Shown one piece after another: positions 34,504-45,730 of a stretch of DNA of 64,000 bases. Numbering within the stretch: the stretch's first letter is position 1; each line of letters starts with the position of its first letter. The stretch is from Geosiphon pyriformis (taxonomy: Eukaryota; Glomeromycota; Glomeromycetes; Archaeosporales; Geosiphonaceae). The notes below the pieces were generated by a model. It saw only the letters and a program-made list of their open reading frames with translations. It ran no database searches and had not been told where the DNA came from. The stretch is from the NCBI GenBank assembly GCA_016748015.1, contig JAAOMT010000176.1, forward strand, positions 358,434 to 422,433, in the 5' to 3' direction. Position numbers and translations under genes: made by a program.

Positions 34504-34645
34504 TGTTGCCTTGTCTGGCCTAAGTGGCTGGCCACATGTAAAAAGTGCGTGAGTCGCGTTTAGTTTGAGCCTCTTAGTTTGGTTTTATGTACTAGATAGC
34601 GATTGGGCTACACTCGTTAAATGCATTAATAAAAAAAAAAAAAAA

Positions 34646-34854
34646 TTTTAATTTATAAATAATTTAATAAAAAAATTTTATTTAAAATAAAAAATAAAAA
34701 TAAAAAATAAGTTTAATTATTTTAATTAAGTCCGAATTGGTTTTTTGTTTTTAATTAAAACTATTTTTTACTAAATTAAAACTATTTATATATATTTTTT
34801 AAATATATAATATTGTTATTAAAAACTTAATATCTTTTATTACTTTTTGTGTTA

Positions 34855-34888
<34 letters not shown>

Positions 34889-35793
34889 TTATGTTATTGT
34901 TAATTATTTAATATTATTATTAATTATTTTGTATTATTATTAATTATTTTACATTGTCATTATATTATTTTTTATTATTATATATTGATTATAGATTTTT
35001 TATATTAATTGGTTTTTTATTTAAGTAATAATACATAAAAAATTATTCAAATTTAAATCAAAAATACTAATATTAAACTTTATTAATTGTAATTAAATAA
35101 TAAAAATTAAAATAAATATAATTATATATATTAATTTTACAAATATTAGCAATATTAATATTAATAAAGCTTTGATATTTTTGTTTTTTATAAAAAAATA
35201 TTTATAAATAAAAAACAAAAAATAAATTAATTAAACTTTTAAATATAAAAAACTCTTAAAGACTAATATTATATAAAACGTTAAAATTATAATATTTTAT
35301 TCAGATAAAAATCTGTAATAATATGATAAATATATAAATCAAATCTATAATTTAACTTTTAAAAATAAAAACAAGTTAGGTTTTTGGTTAAATTATATAA
35401 AATATTTAATTATATTACAATTTAACAATGTAATTTATTTATATAATTAATAATAATTATATTATTTTAATTTCATAATTTATTTATTGTTATTATCAAT
35501 TAAAATTCAAGTTAAAATATTTTATTTTCTTACCTTAATTGTTTATTAATAAATTAATTATAATTAAAACAATAATCTAATTAAAACTAATTATATTAAA
35601 TTACAAAATATATTAACACAATTAAAAATTTATAAAAAGTTTTTTCAAAAACATCTTTTTATTAATATTAAAATTAAAATTAAAAAGCACAACAAATAAA
35701 TTACAAAAACAAATAAGACCTAAAATTAGTACTTCTGAACAGCACGACTTTTTGCAAAAATTAATCCAAGTTTTTAGCAACCGACTTCTACAA
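34646..35793. other. AT-rich intergenic region with (ATT)n microsatellite
   Basis: Lies between the LINE tail and the 3' end of the AP-2 mu gene. An ATT trinucleotide run spans about 34857-34889, followed by imperfect TTATTATTAATTATTT repeats to about 34960. No coding signal or recognisable element is seen. Confidence 0.7.
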
Positions 35794-37683
35794 TTAAAAC
35801 TAAGAAAGAGCATATTATTAATACATGTATGAGGAAAAAGGCTAACACAATTTTATAAGCAACACTTACTCTTATCTGATAGCTTCCAGCCTTGGTCATG
35901 TATCGCACCCATTTGACACTTTGATAATTACTCTTTTCAAAAACTTTTAGAAATCTTACCAGTAAACCCGACGAAGTAAACATAAGCACCTGGAATTCCA
36001 TCGAGATTGGGGGCCTTGACCAGGCCTTTTTAATAGTCATGGAAGAAAGTTCAGCCTCACCGGACAATGTAAATTCACCTTGTCCTTGGAAACGAGGAAT
36101 TCTGTGGATATAATGCAATTTAAACATTAATATTATTTACAGCTATTTGTGCTTTGGTTTGATGCAAATCTGAAATTTAATATTACTTCCAAGTGATCAA
36201 ATTCTCATCGGGGACATATTTTGCTTTCCCGGTTGCGACACGAACATTGATGTTGGCGGTATTCAGAGGAGTGGGAATTCGTATGATAACATTATTAGCA
36301 TAGAGCTTCGGGGAAAAATTCGCCTTAACTGTTACGCGATACTCGACTCGCGATTTACCGATTTCATTAACAACCGGATGAATCCGGAATGGCAAATTTA
36401 CATTTTCGGTAGTACGATATCTTCGGTTGTGTAGAGATAAATTAGATTGAGTTTAAAGGAAATAAATCTACAACTTTGTGCTGGCTCTTACCTCATTAAC
36501 TCAAATTCCCCATCAGGTGGTATAAAACTAATTGTGCGATCAGAGCCAAACTTCCCCAGTTTAACACATTGATGAAACTGACAGTCATCGATTTCCACGG
36601 CGTTTGTTTTTTTCTGTGAACTTTGGGGAGAAAATCGCTAATGTTACGAGAAAGTAAGATTTTTGCGAACAGTAATGGTTCTATTATGCATACGTAGTAA
36701 GCTTGATTATTCCATCTTTTTCCAATAGGAGTTTATCATTCAGTCCGAATTTGCATTCAGGCGTTCCAGACAAATACGCTCTCATCATTATTTGACCAGA
36801 AACATCAGATCGTAAAACAGTTCCTTAATTAAAGGAGGAGGTCAATAAAAAAATGTGAGAAAAATTTAGAGTTCTAAGATATTCATTAGTACCTTTGGTG
36901 CTCATTAATAAATTAACTGATTCTATAACATCTATGAATGCTTCATTTTTTCTATATTTAATGTCGGATCGACGCCATCCAGTAGCACCAGTAGCCTGAA
37001 TCGTAATTCTCGATGAAGCTTCTGCCTAAAGGGAAAGTCCAAAATGGTAACAGGGAAATTGAGAAAATCGCAGCTAACAGAATACAATGACAATCAATAA
37101 TTTTACCAAAGCACGCTCCGTTTTGACTCCTTCAGTTGTGATATACATTTTCAAAGTGTCCGCCTCACTGTTTTGGGGGTACCCAAAATCTAACACCTCT
37201 AGAATAATCAGCGTCAGTTTTAAAGAAAATCCAAAAAGCAAAACACAAAAAGAGTGGGGAAGAACTTACCATCTAAAAGCTCGTAAATCAGTACAAAATT
37301 ATTTTTGACCGACTCTTCATCAAACTTACCAAAATAACTTTTCCCAATGTTCACTACCCGATAGCAAAACTCAAAAACTAAGGCTGCGTTTGCGTTACAT
37401 TTTGTTACAGCAACAACATATAAGTTTTCGTGCCGTACATGAAAAAAAGAGGTGGACCCAAGTGTAATTATTGGAGAGCGAACATCAGTATTTGAGATCA
37501 CTTGGATTCGAAAGATGTCTGCAACTGATCGTCTGAGAACGCGAACGCAAACGTAAACAATCAGAAAAGAAACTATTTGAGATGTAGATGTGGGTAGAAG
37601 AATACTAACTTCAAATCATGCCGATAAAGACGAGATATTAAAACCTCGCCCTTTTGATTGTAAATAAAAAATGCGCTAATCAT
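35794..37683 (-). CDS. AP-2 clathrin adaptor complex, mu subunit
   Basis: Host gene of nine exons, all with GT-AG introns: 37683-37610, 37532-37270, 37198-37107, 37025-36893, 36823-36694, 36620-36492, 36420-36187, 36101-35870 and a tiny last exon 35799-35794. Together 1293 nt, 430 aa, the usual size. The N-terminal longin-like domain begins [20 protein letters not shown] and contains [12 protein letters not shown] and FGYPQNSE. The C-terminal MHD domain has [38 protein letters not shown] and the end [17 protein letters not shown]. It binds Tyr-based sorting signals and phosphoinositides at the plasma membrane during endocytosis. The longin sequence fits AP-2 better than AP-1. The last two-codon exon is my least certain boundary. 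Confidence 0.93.
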
Positions 37684-37808
37684 TGTTCTTAAAATCGAGC
37701 TTCAGAAAGACAAGAGGTAGGCAAGAATTTGAGGTCTGCCCAATACCACCAAACTTGTGCCATGGTTTGTTGATCTACAACCTTTATTGGCTAATTATTG
37801 GGGTTTAT

Positions 37809-38263
37809 TCACAATATTAATTTACGATAATCGTCCTCTAGATTTTTGATTATAATATACAGTGAGTGGTTGAAGGAGGTGCTATTTTTATAAGCTGCTT
37901 CCATTGTTAGGCAATTCTCGCAATGAATTCTAACAGTTTCACAGCAAGATGGTAAATTTGTAGTGCGAGAATCGCAGATCCCTTTGGCTTTCAAGTCTTT
38001 ACTCCAAAAATCCCTGGTAAAAAGGGTACCCTGAGGATCGCTTTTGGCAGAATGTTGCCTTAGCAAAGCCGTTAAGATCCACGTATTCCCATTAATAAAT
38101 AATTTAGAAAGAAATGAGAAGATCAATCTTACACATTGCTTCTAATAAAAAGTTTCAGGCTCATGAGTCCACTTGTGGTCGCACGAATGTAGATTTTCAC
38201 ATAGTGCGAAACACAAAACGTCTTGGTAGGCCCAATTAAAGTTAAAGAAAAAAGGTTACTCAT
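37809..38263 (-). other. Doubtful two-exon small ORF between the host genes
   Basis: An ATG at 38263 opens 44 codons (MSNLFSLTLIGPTKTF). A GTAAG donor at about 38132 could splice to an AG near 38055, joining in frame to an open stretch ending at 37809, about 120 aa in all. The second part contains five Cys, including a CX9C spacing (CDSRTTNLPSC), but not the full twin CX9C pattern. I recognise no family. It may equally be the untranslated space between the CDK gene and AP-2 mu. Confidence 0.22.
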
Positions 38264-38379
38264 CTAAAGGTTTATAGATTAAATGTTAGTTCTAATCGAA
38301 TAGAAGAAAGAGAGAGATATATATATATATATAAAAACGTATATTTTCAAAAAGCTTCTTGACCTCAATTAGAAAATTA

Positions 38380-40820
38380 TTACCGAGGAGGATTTGTCTC
38401 GGTTGACGGTCCTGCAGAAGGTCTTTCAGGGAGAGTATGGCGCTGACGATTATTTTTCCGGGAACCATTACGATCTCCGTTTCTAACACGATCTCGATCA
38501 CGCGAGCGATTTCGCTTTTGGGTGTTTCGTTCTCTACGAGGCCGAGAATTTTCGGTTCCTGATTCAACACGAGAAGATCTACGACCATCCTCTTGTTGAG
38601 CTATTTTTTTATACTTCCTAAGATCGTATTCATGAGAATCTTCATATGCTGGGAGACTAGAAAAATTTAAGCTTTTACTCATTTGAAACTGCAATTAAAA
38701 CAGCGTAGTTTGAGAAAACTTACTCTTTCGGGTCCGAGGGCAATGGGTCAGTCCAAAAGTAGTCATCATCAAGGGCGCTAAATGCGGTCAATCGATTGGA
38801 TGGATTCAAGACTAATAACTGATCTAATAATTTTGCAGCCTTCGTTCCATAACTTTAAATCATCGATGCAACTAATATTAGTGAGATTCAGATATAGTGT
38901 ACAGTATTATTCGTTAAAATTTTTAACATACCTATCATATTCTGACCTGACAACTCTTTGATAATTACCCGGTGCCTTTACGTCTTTAGACAAAGGGAGT
39001 TCTTTCCAATTTGGCCAGGATTCTTCGGTTGGGGAGCCACAAAGTTGAAATATGATTTCCAATTGGTCGAAATCCGATCGTCCCGGAAGAATAGGTTTTC
39101 CTTTTAACATTTCTGCAAAAACACATCTAAAAACCAATAAAATGAAGCCGAGCAGAAAATTGCAATGAATTGGTAGAGATTTGCAGAGAAAATGAAGACA
39201 GAAAAGCAGATTCAATACCCGACTGCCCACATGTCGATGGCCGTAGTGTATCTTTTTTCGCCAAGTAAAAGTTCGGGTGGTCGATACCAGCGGGTTACAA
39301 CACAGCCGGTTAATGATTTATCTTGCATTGGTCGAGATAGACCGAAATCTGCTATTTTTAAGATTCCTTGATTGTTTATTAACAAATTGGCGGCTAATTA
39401 AGAAAAATAAGGCTAAGTGAATGTTATAAATCTTAATTTTAAAGAACATAGGCAATAGGTTCCGAATACTAAATACCTTTCATGTCCCTGTGCAAAATTC
39501 GGTTTTGATGGAGATAAAAAGTACCTTCCAAAAGTTGTTTAAGATAGCATTTGATTTGAGCTTCACTGAATTGAACGTTAGGATTTTCTAATAGACCTGC
39601 GAGGTCATGATCCATGTATGGAAAAACCATGTATATTGAAGGTGACACTTCGGCGTCGGTGGCTAGCAAAGAAGCCTCATTAGATAAATTTATAAGGGGT
39701 TTGAGCTTGAAAATATTTTTAAAAAGAATAAAAATTTACACTCGCTGTATCGGATAGCAAGATCATTTAGGCTAATGACATTTGCGTGATTAAGTTGTCG
39801 TAAAATTTTTATTTCGCGTATTGCAGTTATTGGAATTCCCTCTTTTTCGTTATGCATTATGATTCTTTTGAGAGCCACGACATTCCCGGTCACATTATGC
39901 ATACCTTTATGAACCTCACTTTTGAATTGATACGTCAAAACCGATGATAATTATATAGATTAATAAAAAATCAGGCACTTAGCGGGAAAATTTCGGAATT
40001 ATTAAGGGCTTCAGTACCCAAAGGTCCCTTCCCCAAGCTTATTGAGTATTGTGTAATCGGTAATTGATGAACATCCAGCAAAAGGATGATCCCTGCCTTG
40101 CAAAAACGAGTCACATTCATGTTTAGCGTAGACCGAAGTGTAAAAAGAACACCCTCCAAATACTCACGGATATTCATGATGTTCTAGTGGGAATGGCTCT
40201 ATATCAGGACGCGGAGTAGAAGGTGCGTATGGAGAGGGGGATCCAGATGAAGGATAGCCGCCATTTTGTTCTGGACCAATCGGTGAATAGGATGAGGATT
40301 GGAAACGATTATCTCCATTTATTCTTGGAGTCACAGGTTGAGAGGGCGGACTCAAATGTTGATCAGGTGAATTCGATGAATCAGATAACTTTGCATCATA
40401 AATATTAATTGGGGAAAAAGAAGAGGGCGAAAGATTGACCCTACTTGCTGCAGCTGGAGTGGAATGAGGTTGAGGTGTGGTGGAGCTATTGTATCCATCT
40501 TGTATTGGACTGTGAAAGCGATAAGGGCTTTCAGGCCTCGACTCTTCAATAACATCTTGCATTTCCTCTTGAATTTCTTCTGGCTCTTGCTGAAAGTCTA
40601 ATTGTTCGTCAAATTCAGAATTGACCACTTCTGGGGCTGAACCATAATCGTCCTCCCCCTCTTTCCCTGCTTGTAATGATAGTTCGTTTTCAATCATATT
40701 ACTTTCGGCTTCTGCTTGTGTTTCAGTTTCAACTGTAGGGTTTAAATCGAGCTCTATATTTCCTGTTCCATCTTCCAAATCGTTTTCGGCGTAAATTGGT
40801 GGGGTAAGTTCGTCGTCCAT
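38380..40820 (-). CDS. Cyclin-dependent kinase, CDK9/Bur1-like, PITAIRE type
   Basis: Eight exons with GT-AG introns: 40820-40168, 40092-40018, 39918-39740, 39662-39477, 39393-39219, 39126-38932, 38852-38724, 38656-38380. Total 1869 nt, 622 aa. Residues 1-217 form an acidic, then Ser/Pro-rich extension. The kinase starts near residue 228: LGEGTFGEV loop, VALKRI lysine, PITAIRE helix, HRDMKAAN catalytic loop, ADFGLSRP, and the T-loop [15 protein letters not shown]. The C-terminus [15 protein letters not shown] and Arg-rich tail resemble CDK9/Bur1 kinases, which phosphorylate the RNA polymerase II CTD and Spt5 to release elongation. PITAIRE is also the CDK12/Ctk1 form, so that subfamily is the alternative. 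Start ATG 40820 is the only one giving the extension. Confidence 0.9.
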
Positions 40821-41491
40821 AATTTAGAAAAAAGAACAAAACTCGATTGTGGATATTTGGTTTCAAATAATTCTTGTGAATTTTTGTTGATCTCTGATGA
40901 AGTTCCAATAACAGATAGAATTGAACTGTATATCACAAATATTTAAATATCACAATTTCCAAAATGCTTAAAGAACTGCATCTTTAATTAATGTTGTAAT
41001 TATAAGTACACTAAAAAACTATATTTTTTATTGAAATTTGTTTTAAAATTAATTATATTTCCTTAATCAAAAAATTATTATATTTAATTATTGAAAAATT
41101 GAAAAATATTATTTTAATAAAAAATTAAAATAATAAAGTTTTTTTAAATTAAAATTTTTTTATTTTATATAAAATAAATTACTTGTTTATTTATTTATTT
41201 CTTAATTATTATTAATTATTTAATAAATAATTATATTATTTTACTTTAAAAAATTCAAATAAATAAAAAAATTATATTATTAATTTGTATTTAAAATTTA
41301 ATTTTTATAAATATTTTAATTTAAAGTTTTTTAAAAAGTTTAATATTAATAAAAATTAAACAAAATTTGATTTTTTTCATTTTTAAATTTTTATAATTCA
41401 ATTAAAATAAAAAATTAAATATTTTTTTATTATTTTTAATAATTTTAATATTAAAAAAAATCTTTTTAAAAATAAAAACAATTATTTAGAA
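40821..41491. other. AT-rich upstream region of the kinase gene
   Basis: About 100 bp of mixed composition upstream of the kinase ATG presumably holds its promoter and 5' UTR. Beyond it the sequence is almost pure A/T up to the LTR at 41492. No clear promoter motif can be named. Confidence 0.5.
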
Positions 41492-42383
41492 TGTTAGTAC
41501 AAATAACAAACTTATAATTTGGTCCTTAATAGCTTAATGCTATTAATAATTTCTGAAGATTTTTGTGATCTGAAAGTTTTGGTTGAGTTTTTTGTATAAT
41601 AAACAGAGATTCAATAATTGTTTTAGTACTCTCTTAGAAACTTATTCTGTGAATTTTTTTTTTAGCATGGTGACTAGTTTATTTTAATAGTTGTGTTCTT
41701 CTGATAAGCTATTTTTAAATTTTTATCCTTGTTTTACAGGTTTTTTATCAGGCTATCTTTAATATTAATAACTCAGTACTTAATCTCTTTAATCAGTTTA
41801 ATAAACAACAAAAAATAAAGCAAAAAAAATAAAAATAAAAATAAAAAAAACAAAAAAAAACAAAAAATTAATATCCTATCAATAGCCATAATTAAGAATT
41901 ATTGGTCTAGTATAATTAAGTATTGAATTCTATCAATATAAAGTATTAATAGAATAAAAATAATGAATATTTTTTAATTAGACAATAATAATATAGATTC
42001 AAGTAATAATTGGTATTTTATTAATATGTAATTGATTCTATTTTAAATTATAAAAAACTATCTTTTGAAAGAAAGGATATTGAATAGTTAATTAATTATT
42101 GAGATTGATTTTGAATTGAATTCTGTTTTTTTCTGCTTTTAATACTCTTACTATATATATATAATTAATGTTATATAAGATTCCTTGAATTTCTTGAATT
42201 CTTTTAATTCTTCTAATCAAAAATCTTGAAATTCCTAGAATTTTGTAATTTCTTGAGAAAAATCCTGAAATTTCTGGAATTTTGCAATTTCTTAAGAGAA
42301 ATTCTGAAATTTTTTTTTACTATGCCTATTTTTAATTGGCTAATTTATATTTCTATGAAATTTTCAAATTTTTTTGAGTAACA
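41492..42383 (-). repeat. Solo LTR, family 1 (minus)
   Basis: About 890 bp. It begins TGTTAGTAC, then AACAAACTTATAATTTGG, with part of the usual first 25 bp missing, and ends TTGAGTAACA. It includes the family blocks GGTTGAGTTTTTTGTATAAT and TATCAATATAAAGTATTAAT. Its U3 array is the GAATTCC type (about 42182-42310). AT-mutated and old. The old LINE begins to its right. Confidence 0.75.
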
Positions 42384-43416
42384 ACAGCATTTTTTTAAAG
42401 TATTTTTTCTAAGTATTAAAGCCATAAAACAGTTTTTAATTGTTAAAAAAAAATTTTGGCTTTAAATAAAAGTTTTTTTTAATTTTAAAATTTTTTTAAA
42501 TATTTAATTAAAATTAAAATTAATATAATTTTGGCTTTAAATAAAAATTTTTTGAGTAAATAATTTTTATTTTGATATTTAATAAAACATTTAAAATTAA
42601 ATAATTTCTTTTTTTTCTATATTTAAATTTACTAAAAAAAATTAATTTATTAAAAAAATTTTTTTAACTATTTAGTACAATAAATTCAAACTATTTTTGC
42701 TCAATTATAAAACTACTATTGCCTATAATATTGTTGTTATAAAGAAATCTATTGGAAATTTTGGCTCTAATATTGTTAATAAACCTATTCTATCAAAAAA
42801 AAAAGAAAAAGTGGTGTTTTAGAAAATAATATCAATGACAAAAAAGTTTTTACTAAAAAATTGAGTAACTGCTTTTGGAATTTAAATACTGATAATACTA
42901 TAAAGTCTAATAATATTGACATAAAAAAAAGTATTTAGTAAAAAAAATGCTTTTGAAAAGGAAAATTCTAATTAAACACCAAAAGATTTATAAATAAAAA
43001 CCAAAAAAGATTTAAAGAAGTTATTAAGAAAAATCAATTTTTTTAAGTAATAATAACAATGATGTTTTATTGGATGCTTTACTAATTTTTTTTTTCACTT
43101 TTAAAAAATTTAGTAAGTGTTTTTGTTAGAAAATCATTTATTTTAAATATTGGCTTAGATAAGATAGTTAAAAAGTTTTCTCAAAAAAAGCTTATAGTAA
43201 TTAAGAAGTTATTTTTAGAAATCAATTGTTTTAAAAGAACTTTAACTCTCTTAAAGTTTGTTGAAATTATCAGAATGATATTTATTTTGAAATCAAGTCT
43301 GACACAAGTTTTTGAAAAAATTAGAAGTGCAAAAATTTTAATAAATACCAATATCAAAAAATCTACTAAATAATTAAATTAAACTACAATAATAAAAAAA
43401 ATTTCAGTTGGTATAT
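42384..43416 (+). pseudogene. Old LINE ORF1, N-terminal part (heavily AT-mutated)
   Basis: Degenerate copy of a LINE ORF1 related to 27828-29783 but of another subfamily. The segment around 43120-43330 still reads VRKSFILNIGLDKIV, EINCFKRTL and ILINTNIKKSTK in one frame, matching a LINE ORF1 type I recognise from Glomeromycotina. It is cut at 43416 by a family 2 LTR and continues at 44353. Not coding. Confidence 0.6.
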
Positions 43417-44352
43417 TGTTACTAATAGAATTTTAGTCATTAAATTAGCATAAAATTACTTTATTAATAATTAGCATATATTAATATTATTTTAATTATC
43501 ACTTATTATATTAATCAAATTATTGAATATTACTATTTAATTAATAATCCAATTTGTATAATAAAAATTAGAATAATTAAATAACACAAGAATCCAAACT
43601 TTGTAAAATTTAAAAATTTGCAAAATATCTTAATAATTTACCAAAATTAGTCATAATTTGTAAAAACAATTTATAGTTTATCAAAATATATCTTTAGTTT
43701 ATCAAAATGATAGCAAAAAGAAAAGTTCAAGTTCATAAATTAGTATTATAACAAGTTATATAAAAGAAAAACTTTTCTCTTTAAGAAAATATATCTTACT
43801 TAAAATTATTTTATTTTTAATATATATTTATTATTATCATTCAAATAAAAACATATTTTAAAAAAACAATTTTCTAATCATTTGTACTTAAAATTTCTCA
43901 AAATTCAATTAATATTTTGAAATTAATTAGCTACCAATTTTAATAATCTATTAATGATACCAGACTTAAATAAAAAATGATTCTCTTGATAAAATCTTTT
44001 TTTTTTTACAATTTTTTTATTTTATTTTATTTTTTTATTATAATTATTAAAATAGTCTACAAATAAAATTTCTGTAGAAGAATTGACTTTTATTGCAAAG
44101 TAACTACATATTTTAATAAGCCTTCAAATAAGCAATTTTTGAAAAAAAGTTGATATTTACTACAATATAATTATATAAAATAACTGGCATAAAATTGGTT
44201 ATTTTATTTATAAGTTCAGTAGTTCAAATTATAAAAGATAATTTAAAAATAAATTCAGTTATTGAAGGTTTAACTATTTTCAAAAAATATAAACTTACAA
44301 CAAATAAATATTAATAGCATTCAAAAAAAAAGACTTAAAACCTCCAATAACA
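43417..44352 (+). repeat. Solo LTR, family 2
   Basis: 936 bp, TGTTACTAATAG...CCAATAACA. It has the same block order as the element D LTRs (TTAGCATAAAATTACTT, CTACAAATAAAATTTCTGTA, a TTGGTTATTTTATTTATAAG block). The flanks ATAT (left) and ACAT (right) differ by one C/T change, consistent with a decayed 4-bp target duplication. It splits the old LINE ORF1. Confidence 0.78.
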
Positions 44353-44832
44353 ACATTAACCAAAACTGTGCATACAGCACTGTTTGGATTTGGATTAATT
44401 AAGTTAATTAAAATGCAATTGGTAGGAATATGACAAAAAGCTGTAGTGAAATTTAACCAATCTGATCAGATTAATTTGATTACAACAAAATAGTTTATTC
44501 TAATTGAAAAGAATACTATACAAATTGCCAAAACAGATAAAAACAAAAAATATTGGAATATAAGAGACAATTACAAAACATTGTTTTATACTCTTTTAGT
44601 AAAAACAAATACTTATAATATCTGGAATTTCATTGAATTAATTGGTAAGAAAACATGTATTATTAATTATTATTTAGTTATATATGTTAAGACCAGATAT
44701 ATAGTTATTTGTTTTGATTTTTCTGAATCATTGAATGCTATTATGAAAATTACATCAATGCTAAAAGACATCAATCTATACTAGTCTCATTTAAACTTTG
44801 CTAAATGTATAAAATATAAAAACTTAGACCAT
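44353..44832 (+). pseudogene. Old LINE ORF1, C-terminal middle part
   Basis: Continues ORF1 of the old LINE. The open run 44581-44784 includes FYTLLVKTNTYNIWNFIELI, which aligns with LYTLPVGTNAHDLSNLLESY in the intact LINE (28.9 kb), and VIYVKTRYIVICFDF, which aligns with SLYVRDRCAVICFGD. A decayed knuckle (CIKYKNLDHCY) follows near 44800. A family 1 LTR interrupts it at 44833. Confidence 0.72.
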
Positions 44833-45730
44833 TGTTACAGATGATTATTTGGGGTCTTAAATCAAATAACAAATCCATAACTTGGTGTTCAATGGATATA
44901 ATAATGTTGGTAATTTCTGAAAGTGTGTTTTTCTGAAGGTTTTGGTTGAGTTTTTTGTATAATAGACAGAAATTTAATTGATAGTTTTATTCATAGCTTT
45001 CCAAAACTGCAGTTTCGTCAATTTTTTTTTCAGTGTAATGACCAGTAATCTTCCTAGTAAGATATTCTCAATTTCGAGTGTCTATCCTTATTCCTGGGTC
45101 TTTTACCAGTGCTATATCCTGACATTAATACCTCTGCATATAAATTTTTTTAATCAAGTTTAACAAACAACAAAAAAAATAAAGCAAGAAAAAAAAATAA
45201 AAAAAATAAAAAAAAATAAGCCAAGGCAATTTGCATATTAGTATTCCATCAATAGTCATGATCAAGAGCTATTGTTCTAGTGTAGTTAAGTATTAATTAC
45301 TATCAACACTTTATGTTGATAGTAAAGAGTAGATTGAGATAATGAATAATTATTTATTGATATTTGTAAATGGAATGTTACTTAAATCAAATCTAAACTG
45401 AGAGATCTCTAAGTCTAATTAACTCTGAGAGTTCTGTTAACTCAGAGTCTTCTTGACTAATTTTCTAGCTTTTAATACTACTGCTATATATACATAAATT
45501 TTATTGTACAAGATTTCTTGAATTCTTCAATTCTCTAGCCAGAAATCCTGCAATTTTTTTGAGAGGAATTCTAAAATTCTGGAATTCTGCAATTTCTTGT
45601 ATGAAAATCCTGAAATTCCTGGAATTCTGCAATTTCTCTGAGAAGAATTCTAGAATTCTACTTTTACTACATTTATTCTAATTGGCTAATTTATGTACTA
45701 ATATTTAATTCCTATATTCTATGAGTAATA
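44833..45730 (-). repeat. Solo LTR, family 1 (minus), in the old LINE
   Basis: 898 bp, TGTTACAGATG...TGAGTAATA, with GATTATTTGGGGTCTTAAAT at the start and a U3 array of the GAATTCTGCAATTTC type at about 45510-45660. LINE ORF1 sequence continues on its right side. Confidence 0.82.

Larger units (their letters stand above)
27690..34645 (+). mobile_element. Near full-length two-ORF LINE (APE endonuclease, RT, RNase H)
   Basis: A non-LTR retrotransposon of about 6.95 kb with a short 5' UTR, ORF1 (27828-29783), ORF2 (29780-34503), a 3' UTR and a terminal A-run (about 34631-34645). Its GC content is far above the AT-rich sequence on both sides, so it is the youngest large insertion on this side of the host genes. 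It carries three premature stops, one single-base frameshift and a 712-base assembly gap. An RNase H domain after RT places it near the I/Tad-type LINEs; the clade needs a tree. Confidence 0.9.

Noticed and set aside
35794-37683. AP-1 or AP-3 mu instead of AP-2 mu
   Set aside because: The longin domain pattern ([28 protein letters not shown]) and the [13 protein letters not shown] end fit AP-2 mu best.
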